NCBI GenBank assembly: GCA_963662175.1
Contig: OY759225.1
Location: 6,211,107 to 6,275,106, forward strand
Origin: Aradus depressus
Taxonomy: Eukaryota > Arthropoda > Insecta > Hemiptera > Aradidae
Direction of reading: 5' to 3'
DNA length: 64,000 nt
Part shown: positions 21,001-31,180 of the stretch, one piece after another
How positions within the stretch are numbered: position 1 is the stretch's first letter
How the letters are laid out: every line of letters starts with the position of its first letter
Notes under the pieces: generated by a model
Databases searched by the model: none
Seen by the model: only the letters and a program-made list of their open reading frames with translations
What the model was told of the DNA's origin: nothing
Translations under genes and position numbers: made by a program

Positions 21001-23765
21001 TCTTGCGGAGTATCCCCCCCCCCCCCCCCCCCTCTCGAAGATGTCAAGACGCCTATCTTCCGCCGCAGTGAGGGTCCACGTCTCCGACCCGTATGTCAGC
21101 ACTGGCCTCACAAGCGTCTTGTACTGCAGCACCTTCATGTCCCTGGGCAGCAGCCGGGATTTAAATTGTGACTGGAGGCCATAGTAACTCCGTTAGGTGT
21201 CCCCTATAGCAATGGAAATGTCGCATGTGCTTAAAAAACTTAACTTCAAGGCCTAAGTAAATTTCACAAGTTACCACCTACATTTATGACCAATCTCTTC
21301 CAATAAAATTTGTAGAAAAAAAAAGATGGCGCATTTTATACCAAATACGATCTTTCGAAGGACGCGCTGGGTTTGCAAGATTCATACCGAACAGCATCCC
21401 AAAGTGTCGTTTTCAAACTTTTTTTTACGTTTGTTTGGGCACCCGGGGCTGCTCTTCAAACTGAAACACTTCCTTCCCAGTACCTACTACCTCATCCTGA
21501 AATCTTACCTTAGTGATCGCCATTTCAAGGTCCGAGTAGGCTCTGAGTACTCAGAACTGATACCTATTCGGGCCGGTGTCCCACAGGGTAGCATCCTAGG
21601 TCCCATCCTTTACAATACATATACTGCCGACATTCCTATCCATCCTCAGACATTACTGACGACTTACGCTGACGACACAGCAATCCTTTCCACCAATCCT
21701 GATCCTGCTGTAGCCTCACTCATCCTCCAGGAGCACCTCACTGAAATAGAGAGGTGGTGCAACCTCTGGAGAATTAAATTAAATGAGCAGAAATGTGTTC
21801 AAGTCACATTTACCCTACGCCCTCAATCCTGTCCTCCCGTCATCATTAACAACATCCTGATTCCCTCTTCAAACCAAGTCCGCTATCTCGGGTTTTACCT
21901 AGACAGTAGACTTACGTGGAACCCACATACACGACTTAAACGACAAGAACTGAATCGAAGATACGGACTGTTACGTCGACTACTTGGACCAAAATCGAAA
22001 CTGACGACTAACAACAAACTTACGATTTACAAGACCATTATACGTCCAATTTGGATTTACGGACTCGAACTTTGGGGTACAGCTAAACAATCCAACATCA
22101 ATCGTATCCAAGCATTCCAGTCCAAACTCCTCCGACGAATTGTCAACGCTCCTTTCTATGTCACCAATAAAGTCCTACACAGAGATCTCAGTATTCCCAC
22201 TGTAAATGAATTAATCAAATCCCGATTCCAATCATTCCACAGAAACCTTTCTTCCCATTCAAATCCTCTCGCACAAGACCTTTCCTCTCATTCCCATCCT
22301 GACAATCCTCCCCGCCGCTTGAACAGGAGGTGGCCTCGCGATCTTCTCTCGGAGGATAGTGAATAATGACAATTAACTTTCGAGGGAGTGTCAGCGCTGG
22401 CTGGCTTCTCCCATCAAGTGACGTTATATTTTTCTTTTACCACATATTTGCTTATTATGTATATATTGTATATAGATTGCAAATAGAATAAAAAAAAAAA
22501 AAACGTTTGTTTGATTCACATAAAACTGTTTAAACCTATCGATAAATTGGTTCTTATCATAAATGTTCTGATAAAAGTAACAGCGGCTCAGAGACTAAAT
22601 ACTATAAAATACCTTTATATTTAGTCAACCCTTTGGTAGTGAGGCAATTAGGTATAAAACTTTCAAAATACTTTATTTCATTATTCTCTTTTTTCTTAAG
22701 ACGCTTCGACTACATTCGTCATTTTCAATTCTAAAAAACAAGTCAAAATTTTAAAATTAACATTAATTATGACTTTCACAACCAATATTTTTCCATAACA
22801 TTATCACATAATTAAGAACAAATAAGGACTTACCAAACAAATACAGATAAATCCGTATAATTTATTCATTCCAAATTTCTTTTTCAGGAATGTCGTCACA
22901 AATTAGTATATTTTTCACATTATTTAATTTTTAAAATTATACATATTTCAATTACAATAGTAAAAATAACATATAGCCTTGTTATAACCTACTCAATTAT
23001 AATTTATTTAAAATCGATGTTTAAATTTCATTTTTTTAAATTATATATATTTTACCAAGTATATTTTTTTATTTTATCTTGTTTAAGATATATGAATAAT
23101 GTGCTCCTATTTTTTCGGCATCTGTTTTATAATTTACTAAGCTATCTTGATCTTTCGAAAACATAATCAATTATTGATTCTTTTATTAATAAGTAATGTT
23201 AAATTAAAAATTTTGACTTGTTTTTTAGAATTGAAAATGACCAATGTAGTCGAAACGTCTTAAGAAAAAAGAAAATAATGAAATAAAGTATTTTGAAAGT
23301 TTTATACTTACCTAATTGACTTACTACCAAAGGGTTGACTAAATACTATATTTTAGCGTAGGAAATATAACGATATAATATGTACGTCTTCTTTCTTATT
23401 AAAAAAAGTTTTTTAACATTACTTTAAGATAACCACCTCTATAATTAGTTAAATTTAAATACTTCATATCTTGAGTCTACTCCACATAACATAAAAGTAG
23501 TCCGCGCAATCATTCCATTTAGAAATTTCAATATTAATATAATTTTTCGATACAGCACTTTATATCGTTTCAATTTAAAAAAAATTAAAATCTTACCTGC
23601 AGTTCCACCTCCGACGATAATGATATCATATGCATTATTTAGTTCGGATTGGGGAGTGTCAATAACACTAGCCTCAGGGTTGATAAGTTCAGGTCGATAG
23701 CGGTAAACGTAGGCCAAATATGAAGCGAGGAATGCGACGAAACTCAACTCCAACACCAGCCCCAT
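18068..23765 (-). CDS. GMC oxidoreductase, glucose-dehydrogenase-like; catalytic residues replaced (gene 3)
   Basis: Coding exons 23597-23765, 19627-19797 and 18068-19533 (phase 1 introns) give about 601 residues. The N-terminal anchor, VGGGTAG FAD motif and second GMC signature (GPINTPKLLMLSGIG) are intact. As in gene 2, the two catalytic positions are Leu517 (ALPVSTARMGG) and Ser562 (IRGSPIMAT) instead of His/His. The first signature region is GRVLGGQSSVYD. An extra Ser codon sits in ENYSRIPA, and Trp replaces Arg in GGPWDRN. Gene 2 is the closest paralogue; they share introns, promoter and old SINE insertions. Intron 2 is 3.8 kb because an RTE, a Jockey and a long-TIR element inserted there. 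The open frame after this divergence suggests selection rather than decay. Confidence 0.87.
20490..20549 (+). repeat. 30-bp tandem duplication in gene 3 intron 2
   Basis: GTGGGATCCATCTGTAACCT AAGTGAAGAG is followed at once by a near-identical unit. It sits in an ORF remnant ending GNLSHVLTRCP, possibly LINE knuckle debris. Confidence 0.6.
20637..21194 (-). mobile_element. RTE-like LINE, 5'-truncated, with 13-bp TSD
   Basis: The minus strand encodes YKTLVRPVLTYGSETWTL and CAGHVRRMDEDLVPRKLVN, then KRRWLETVNRDARRFGGV. It ends in an (ATG)n-type microsatellite, usual for RTE 3' ends. AGGTGTCCCCTAT flanks both ends (20624-20636 and 21195-21207). A 19-base C run at 21014-21032 breaks the frame. 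Confidence 0.85.
21437..22502 (+). mobile_element. Jockey-clade LINE, 5'-truncated, poly(A), 10-bp TSD
   Basis: One open frame to 22366 encodes the RT palm and thumb: GVPQGSILGPILYNTYTADI, then TTYADDTAIL with the catalytic YADD, WCNLWRIKLNEQKC and RYLGFYLDSRLTWNPHTRLK, and a normal C terminus. A poly(A) tail follows, and ACGTTTGTTT flanks both ends (21427-21436 and 22503-22512). It looks young, but it lacks ORF1 and the endonuclease and cannot move by itself. It lies antisense in gene 3 intron 2. Confidence 0.9.
22622..23341. mobile_element. Non-autonomous TIR element with ~130-bp inverted ends
   Basis: TAGTCAACCCTTTGGTAG at the left matches CTACCAAAGGGTTGACTA at the right, and complementarity continues about 130 bp into AAAATTTTGACTTGTTTTTT. 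The core is AT-rich and non-coding. A flanking TA or longer imperfect repeat is possible. Genes 2 and 7 lack it at this site. Confidence 0.85.
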
Positions 23766-24039
23766 CTGAAAGTGTCAGGAACATATTTTGAGAAAATATA
23801 ATATCTAGGAACTATAAATAACAAAAGTAAGCTTAATAGTGTATGGGACACACAAATTTCATGTAGATACATCCATCGGTTGTTTTTGGGATATATAACT
23901 TTTGAGTTGAGGCCCCACACTCTCATTCCCCCTCCTCGTTGTCCGGTTTGCCTGATAATTGGTGTCGAATTTTTGGAATCTGGAGGTCGGAAAATATGAA
24001 ATTCCGTTGAAAATTCCTCATCGAATTTTTGACCGATTC

Positions 24040-24330
24040 CTTAACTTCGTATCTATTTGTCTGTCTGTCTTTAAACATATTAGTCCTGATAGAATGATTG
24101 TATCGACATGAAAGTTTATATGTTTATCCAGAATCCCATATGAGCAACATCTATTGATTTTCAGCAAAATCGGTAAAAAAGAAAGTTTAAATAACTGCAG
24201 TTGCAATGAATGTATTATTAAGGAAACTTCATACGTAAATTTAAAACTCCATAAGGTTAACACCTATTGAATTTCAGCCAAATAGGTCGAAGGGATTAGG
24301 GGCAGTCACACAAAACCTTAATAACTTTAT
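24040..24330. repeat. Dispersed internally repetitive element in gene 3 intron 1
   Basis: Same family and position as 10730-11135 in gene 2 (TTGACCGATTCCTTAACTTC, then units with CATCTATTGATTTTCAGC), so it predates the gene duplication. Confidence 0.6.
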
Positions 24331-24905
24331 TTGTTATGAATTTATGGATTCAACATTTAGACTGAGGATTCAAATGCCCATATGTAAGTCAAGTATTTTT
24401 AGCCAACAGCACTTAATTCATTAATTTCCACGTAGTATTATTGGTTATAAGACTTAACACCATTAAAGGCCTCATAGACGAATTCAAGTCCCCTTTTTTT
24501 TTTTAGTTCTCTTTCACGTAGTATTATTGGTTATAAGTCTTGACATCAATAAAGGCCTCAAATCTCCCCAAAGACAGTTTCAAGTCCCCTTTGCCCCTGA
24601 TTTTATTAGCTTCGTTTAAAAGTACAAAGTTAGTCAAGAAAAGTCGTCGGTGAATCAGTCGCTGTGTACATCCCCACTCAATCAATTAAATTGGTCAAAT
24701 GTATTAAAAATACCTTGAAATCCTTCTAAACTACTTTGCTATAGTATAAGAAAGTAAAGAAGTCTTTCATATTGATACTAAATCTGTCCCCTCCACCAAA
24801 TGAACACGAAACTTCAAACCAACTAGTATTGCCCTAATACAATCTGTTATGTTAAGCCCTCTTTCCTTTGGCCGATTTTACTGAAATCAATATCAAGGAT
24901 TCAAA

Positions 24906-25150
24906 ACCTTTATTTTATCTGGGAGGTAAAAAAATCTTAAGCACTCCGTCCTTCGGACGGGACATTAAGCGATGGACCCGAGCCTGTACGATGTCAGTTC
25001 CTCGTTAAAGACCCGTACCCTAGGTGAATTGAAATTTAGGATAGGCAAAATTTAGTTCTCTCGCTGTAGAGTCGAGCTCATGTCCACCAGAGTGACGAAA
25101 GAGCGCTCTGGTAGTAGGCGATATTGCCTTGTATTTAAAGCCTGGGTACG
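24906..25150 (+). mobile_element. SINE copy in gene 3 intron 1
   Basis: SINE body with AGCACTCCGTCCTTCGGACG and CCACCAGAGTGACGAAAGAG. It occupies the same place beside the leader exon as 13379-13585 in gene 2. Confidence 0.8.
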
Positions 25151-25184
25151 TCATAATACTTAAATAACTATACTTGCTACTTAC

Positions 25185-25234
25185 CTTGTAATGCTTAGAT
25201 AGAATTTAATTAATGGCGGGTGAATGAATTTATA
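25185..25234 (-). promoter_or_regulatory. Gene 3 promoter (TATA) and ~19-nt leader exon
   Basis: TATAAATT at 25227-25234 is followed by a predicted start near 25203 and a donor AAG|GTAAGTAG at 25185/25184. It is nearly identical to the gene 2 block and pairs with the acceptor abutting ATG at 23765. Confidence 0.7.
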
Positions 25235-25317
25235 CTAAATTTAATCGCTCGAATTTTCATGATTGTGATTTTTACTTTTTAATTGAATTTTTTTTTTTTT
25301 TTATTATCTTTTGAATA

Positions 25318-25331
25318 GTTCATTGTTTGTT
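25318..25331. promoter_or_regulatory. Conserved forkhead-like site, gene 3 promoter
   Basis: GTTCATTGTTTGTT, about 90 bp upstream of the TATA box, identical to the gene 2 site. Confidence 0.45.
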
Positions 25332-25542
25332 CTCATCTGGTTCTATAACGTTATCCTATAGGTAAAAATTGCTTAAGACCCCCAGCTGTAAAAAATGTGT
25401 GAAACTGATACGACGTTGCGTCACAGTCCACTTATCTGTGCGGTATACTCGTTAATTTCATCATAATCCACGTCCTGGATGATGGAGTAAGTGTACTAAA
25501 ATAACCATTTTACATTTTCTGTACCATTGTTATTTGTTGTAC

Positions 25543-25725
25543 GGAAACCTTACTTATTAGGTTAGTTAGATATTTTCTCTCATGCCCGGGCTTTAACTAC
25601 AAGGTCATATCGCCTACTACCAGAGGGCTCTTTCGTCACTCTGGTGGACATAAGCCCAACTATATTATGGGAGTCCTAAATGTGCCCTATCCTAAATTTT
25701 TATTCACCGGGTCTTTCATAGATGG
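25543..25725 (-). mobile_element. SINE upstream of gene 3
   Basis: Inverse SINE body from CATGCCCGGGCTTTAACTAC to CTAAATTTTTATTCACCGGG, inserted at the same site as 14072-14200. Confidence 0.8.
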
Positions 25726-26760
25726 CCTAATTAATTGAGAATAAATGATATTTTTTTATATTCTTGTAATAATATTTCTAATATTTGAGGGACTTGAAGA
25801 GTAAGCTTGGTATTCAAGTTTCAAAGAAACGAAATAATTTGCCCGGAAGATTTGGAGAATTTGAACATTGGTATTGGACAATACAAAAGTTAAACAGGTT
25901 CTTTGATCTGATTTGTTTTTCCGTAATAACGATACAGATCAAAAAAGCAGGAAAAGCTTAGCTGATTAGTTTTTGCTGAGGAAGTGTCTTTTTTTGGTTT
26001 GTTTTTATACACATTCTTTATAACAAACGAAGATGTTCAACGACAAAGTCTGTTTCACTCAAATCGCTCAAGTATATCCGAAAACATTTAGACGTTTTCT
26101 TTGGTTTATAAAATTGGAAACTCAAGTGCCCTCTGTCAAAAAGTAATTACGATGCGGATTTTATTCCACGGAGAATCCTTAGTGCATCTAATATCGTTTG
26201 AGACTGTCAGCATTGAAACAGGTATCATAGGGAAGACCGAGAAACATAAGGTTTAAAACGAATTAACGAAGCAAATCCACGTAATTCAAGATAGAATGCG
26301 GAATGAAGTAGGTGTTAGTCTTAGTTCACTTCACTACATGTTAGCCGTGTTCGAGTTGCATAAAATGTGTATGCACAAAGTTCCCAATGCAGTCTATCTT
26401 TACAGGAATAGTGACGAGGGAAGACGAGAACTCTACAGACCGTTTCGCTCATGTTGGTGAATAGAGAGCCTGGGCGAAGGAGAGGAAAGGCGTAGCGGAG
26501 ATGAAGAGGTGTGGCAGGGAAGAGGATGAAGTGTAGAATGAAGATCAGAGGGAATCCAGGATGCTCAGGAAGAGAAGGAAGAGTATTAAAGGATATAAGC
26601 TGGTACTTCTATTCTTTCTATTCGTAATACGATGAAGAATACAAGGTATAGTGTACCCCTGCTGGATGGATGATGACCACAGTCGGATATTAAGGCATTA
26701 GAGAGAAATGAGCAATTCAAAAAGAATTCCATAAGAAAAAAGAACTACTCTGATGAGACT
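25726..26760. other. Intergenic region between gene 3 promoter and gene 4
   Basis: No gene is seen. From about 26130 the sequence resembles the 3' flanks of genes 1, 2 and 5 (TTACGATGCGGATTTTATTC, then TATTCTTTCTATTCGTAATA), so the duplicated unit extends about 700 bp past each stop codon. Confidence 0.55.
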
Positions 26761-26763
26761 TTG

Positions 26764-26769
26764 TTTATT
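26764..26769 (-). terminator. Poly(A) signal of gene 4
   Basis: Minus-strand AATAAA about 50 nt past the stop codon. Confidence 0.6.
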
Positions 26770-26818
26770 AGATTGTTCAAATCATTAGAAACTTTCTGTG
26801 AAAATAACGTTCTGGGTT

Positions 26819-29070
26819 TCATGAAATGTAAGAAGGTTGATAACCTTGATTGTTTGAATTCTCTATTCCACTTGAAGAAGTGTCATTCTTGATGATATCA
26901 GAAGCCTTCTCAGCCACCATAATAGAAGCCACAAGAGGATGACCCCTGATGATCTCTGGATGGACCGAGTTGCCCACCACCCGCAACTTGTCCACTCCTC
27001 TCACACGAAGATCTTTCGAGTTGACCACCGCGTTCCTATCCCGTGGACCACCCATCCGCGCTGTGGAGACAAGATGGCTCATACCAAATGAGGCCTGTCT
27101 CATTAAGCAGTCGAGAAGTTCATCCCCTTTGGTTCTTTCACATGCCGGTGTATAACCTGTGAAAACTGTAGGTGAGTATTTTTTCATTGTGGGTGTATTC
27201 ATAAATTCCATGGCTGTTTTAACACCTTTTCTTAAGGTTCTATAATCATCTAAAACAGTAAGATATTTGGGGTCTATAACAGGTGGGTCATACAAATCAC
27301 TGCTCCTCAGAGTGACACTTCCACTGCTTTTTGGAACCAACAACAAGACACGAACAGTTATCAGTTGAACATGCTGAGTCATATTCAATCTTTCCAAAGG
27401 AGTACTTGAGAAAAACCTAAGTTCTATGTTGGGCAAGTCCTTACGGTCATCGACATTTAGAAAAGCATTCGCTTCTTCTCCTGTTGTCGCCAGAGGACCA
27501 TTCTTGTTGATAGCAAAGGCTTCGATACTCTTATTAGTTCTCCATACATCCGTAGTTAGAGTAAGTCGTTGATTTATTTTGTAGTAAATTTCGACAGCGG
27601 GGTGATCTTTTAAATTTTGTCCAACAGGCAAGTCGATTCTTAGTTTGACCCCGATTCTGCTCAGTTCTTTTCTGGGACCGATCCCAGATAGCATGAGCAA
27701 TTTTGGTGTGTTGATGGGGCCTGCGGATAGGATTACTTCCCGATTGGCATTGACGGTGTGTTTCTTACCGTTCCTTATGTACTCTACTCCCTGAGCGCAG
27801 TTCTTATCATCAATAATAATTTTCGAAACACGAGATCTTTTTATTACTGTTAGATTTCTCCTTTTCGCTGCAGGGACTAAATAGGCTTGTGCAGTGGAAA
27901 CGGACTTGTATCCATCACTGTGAAGCTGTGTATAATCAATAGCGAATTGATGTTCTCCATTATAGTCTCGGTGGGGGATGCCAAACTCCACGCCTGCCTT
28001 GATGTACTCCGACCTCAACTTGGTGAAGTACCTGGGGTACGAGACAGGGAAAGGCCCGTTGAATCCATGGATGGGAGAGTTAGCCAGCGCTGGTATCCTA
28101 TAGTTTTCCATCTTCTTCCAGTAGTAATCAATGTACTTGTAGGCCCACTCTGTGCTGCCCAGGGCTGCCCAATTTTCGTAATCTTCGATGGATCCTCCGG
28201 CATATAGGTTATCGTCATATGAACTTGTTCCACCCAAAACGTGTCCACGAGGAAGAGGACATACTCCACCATAGTCGTCTGGAAAAAGAAAAAAATAGTA
28301 CAGCATATCAGAAATGTTTTTCTTGTTATCAATTCTCAATGGCATTCAGGTGACTCGTTCTCCATTATAGAAGTGTTTAAAGAGACCTTTACCTAGGCAG
28401 AAGTCATTCCTGGGTACTGCGGTGAAGTTCCAATCTAGGTCGGTATTCCGGACAGCCCTGAAGATGAAAAGGTTGGTGTTGATAGGCCCTTCATCTCCAC
28501 CTGCTTCGATCAACAGCACCGACAGGTTAGGGTTCTCGGTCAATCTGCCAGCGAGCACGCAACCTGTGAATATCAAATCCAATTAATTTCAGGAACCTCA
28601 GTTACCATGTCTACGGTCTTATTATTTACTGTACTCCATCTCTCAAGAGCAGATTCTATCTTGATTCTTAACTTTCCACAGCGTTATTTCATCCTCGCCA
28701 ATCACATCCTGTTTTTGAAAACATAATGGTTGGCATGTACGGAAAAATAAAAAAATTCTCTATTCGGATTGGCCGTAGTTCAGAAATGGAAAGGAGGTTC
28801 ATTTTGACCACTTAACAGACTATTTTCACAGCGTAAAATATCGTTTTGGGATAAGACTTATACGTCTTAATACGTTTTAATTTAAAAATAAAGAAGAACC
28901 TTACCTGCAGTTCCACCTCCGACGATAACAACGTCATATGCACTATTTAATTCAGATTGAGGAGTGTTAGTAACACTAGCCTCAGGGTTGATAAGTTCAG
29001 GTCGATAGCGGTAAACGTAGGCCAAATATGACGCGATGAACGCGCCGAAACTCAATTCGAGAAGCCCCAT
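26819..29070 (-). CDS. GMC oxidoreductase, glucose-dehydrogenase-like (gene 4)
   Basis: Coding exons 28905-29070, 28393-28563 and 26819-28278 give about 598 residues. The first exon is one codon shorter than in its paralogues (MGLLELS). The hydrophobic N terminus, VGGGTAG, LLIEAGG and GPINTPKLLMLSGIG are present. Both catalytic positions are His: His514 (MSHLVSTARMGG) and His559 (IRGHPLVAS), the His/His pair of glucose-oxidase-type GMC enzymes. The usual Asp after LRVV is Gly (LRVVGNS). The likely role is FAD-dependent oxidation of a sugar or alcohol in a secretory or extracellular setting; the substrate cannot be told. Introns are short (341 and 114 bp). The 4.2-kb intron 1 holds a minisatellite and Penelope-like remnants. 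Confidence 0.9.
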
Positions 29071-29109
29071 CTGAAATATGCAACAACATATTTAGAAAAG
29101 ATATAATAA

Positions 29110-29575
29110 ATAGTGACTACAAATACTGATAGTAGTGTTCAGGACACTTCCAGTAACGTTTTATAGTAGTGTACAAGACACTTCCAGTAACGCCTTATAG
29201 TAGTGCTCAGGTCACTTCCAGTAACGCCGTATAGTAGTGTAGATGACACTTTCGATAACATTATATAGTAGCGTACAGGACACTTTCGATAACAACTTAT
29301 AGCAGTGTACAGGACACTTCCAGTAACGCCTTATAGTAGTGTACAGGAAAGTTCTAGTAACGCCTTATAGTAGTGTACAGGACACTTTCAGTAACGCCTT
29401 ATAGCAGGGTATAGGACAGTTGCAGTAACCCCTTATAGTAGTGTACAGGACACTTTCGATAACATCTTATAGTAGTGTACAGGACACTTTCTATAACATC
29501 TTATAGTAGTGTACAGGACACTTCCAGTAACGCCTTATAGTAGTGTACAGGACACTTCCAGTAACGCCTTATAAA
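29110..29575. repeat. 34-bp minisatellite (about 13 units) in gene 4 intron 1
   Basis: The unit is AGTAGTGTACAGGACACTTC plus CAGTAACGCCTTAT with scattered substitutions. It abuts a Penelope-like endonuclease fragment, so it may be part of, or spawned by, that element. Confidence 0.85.
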
Positions 29576-29576
29576 A

Positions 29577-29910
29577 TTAGAGGACAGGAGTGGTGTTTAC
29601 AAACTGAAAAGTGAAACTTGCAGTTGGGTATACACTGGCCAATCGGGTCGCAAATTTAGAGAACGAATCAAAGAACACAAAACTGAAATAGTAAAGAAAA
29701 GAAAAAAATCCACATTTGCAAAATTGCATATTAATGACATGGGTCACTCTTTCAACGAAACAACCGGAATAAAATAGCTCTACATCTGTGACGAAGGTAG
29801 ACAATTAGATTCTCTAGGACAGCTAGATATTAATAGAACTCGTAAAAATGGGAATTGTTTGAACAAAGAAACACACTTCAAATTCTGTCCTCTGTTAATA
29901 TATCTTAAAT
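29577..29910 (+). mobile_element. Penelope-like GIY-YIG endonuclease fragment
   Basis: The plus strand reads SGVYKLKSETCSWVYTGQSG, RKFRERIKEHK, FAKLHINDMGHSF, LYICDEGRQLDSLGQLDINR and CLNKETHFKFCPLL, the GIY-YIG layout (GVY...VYTGQ...RxxEH) of Penelope-like retroelement C termini. An in-frame TAG after TTGIK, and the absence of the RT, show it is a remnant. Confidence 0.8.
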
Positions 29911-30312
29911 AACAAGTATTTATGTCAATATTAACATAGATTAAATTTCTTCTTTCTGCGATTTCTTCTGTTCAGACATGTAATAGCCATATACTATACA
30001 TCTATGTTACATTGATTTCTTAGAATTTTTTGTTTCCGATTTTATTTTAGTTAAGAAATATTGGTGTCAATATTACGTAGATCACATATTCTTCTACTCA
30101 GACATATAGTAACTATATATTGGACATTCATGTTACCTATGTCATATTGATTTCATAAAAATTTTTATAATTTTATATTTTATAATATTTTGGTTTCTTG
30201 ATATTGTCTCATTTTCAAATATATCCAGAGTTGCTCAATACCGTTAAAATAGGGATTTCCACTCTTAAGGAGGAGGACCCCTCCTACCCCAGGTTCCTCT
30301 TAAATTAATATA

Positions 30313-30700
30313 TGACGAGGTTAGAATCAAAATGGTCTAGGTGACTTTTTAAAACTTTGAAGAAACTGTGCATTACGTTCTTATCTGATTTAAAAAATCT
30401 ATAATTTATCGAAACCGGAAATATTTTGTCTTTTGCTTTTATGGTGAAAGATGCTGTTAGCAAACTATAAAATTGAATAAAAATCTTAATTTCAAGGTCA
30501 CTATTGATACGTTTAAGTTACTTGTTCATGTCACCAAAATGGAATAAATGATTTGCCACTAGATCTCAGCACTGGCTAGGATTTCACTTGTATAACTTTT
30601 TTCCTGAACAGAACTATCATTTTTGTACCCGATTATGCACTTAACGAAAAATTTTCAAAAATGTCACTTGGACCATTTTGATTCTAACCCCTGTCGTATT
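30313..30700. mobile_element. MITE with ~33-bp TIRs
   Basis: GACGAGGTTAGAATCAAAAT GGTC at the left is mirrored by ATTTTGATTCTAACCCCTGT at the right. There is no coding capacity. Confidence 0.6.
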
Positions 30701-30740
30701 TGTCTGCCTATCTCATATCTCCATTATAGTCGAACCTTGT

Positions 30741-30770
30741 GCGACGATGACGTAAGCCGAAACCGGTACA
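30741..30770 (+). ncRNA. Degenerate hammerhead-ribozyme-like core
   Basis: CGACGATGACGTAAGCC is followed by GAAACCGGTAC. This matches the motif at 33907-33936 but has lost the U of CUGANGA, so it is probably inactive. It sits between two Penelope-like endonuclease fragments, fitting a Penelope terminal repeat. Confidence 0.45.
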
Positions 30771-30827
30771 CATTTATGTATTTGTATGTATAATTAGAGT
30801 GCTTTATATATAATCTTTTTAATTTTT

Positions 30828-31180
30828 AGTTAAATGTGTATGTGGTCAGTCATATGTTGGCCAAACCCGGAGACAAGTAAAAATAAGAATTAAAGTGTAC
30901 AATAACCAAAAAGAATTTGAATTTTCACAAAACTCGCAAAAAACAGGGCATGAAGTTAGCGAGATATACAAAGTGCAAAACAAGAGAAACGTATGCCTAC
31001 GAAAACATGGAAATAAAATTGGGAAGACTGGAGGAGGGGGAAACAATTATAAACAAAATGGAGGGGATGGACAAATCCCCCTCTCCGACTATACACGTCA
31101 GTACTTGACAAGGTTAGGTTGGAGGAGAAATGTTTCCGTCTCCACAGAAACTCTTTTTTTTAATTTGACTGACTCATAAG
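30828..31180 (+). mobile_element. Second Penelope-like GIY-YIG fragment
   Basis: KCVCGQSYVGQTRRQVKIRI, then NNQKEFEFSQ and KTGHEVSEI, show the CxCGxxYVGQTxR start and TGH motif of the domain. Later codons shift frame. It is a separate family from the 29577 copy. Confidence 0.7.

Noticed and set aside
23240..23275. Third hammerhead-like motif (GTAGTCGAAACGTC) in the long-TIR element
   Set aside because: The CUGANGA box is not intact in the right arm and helix II is poorly formed; too weak to call.
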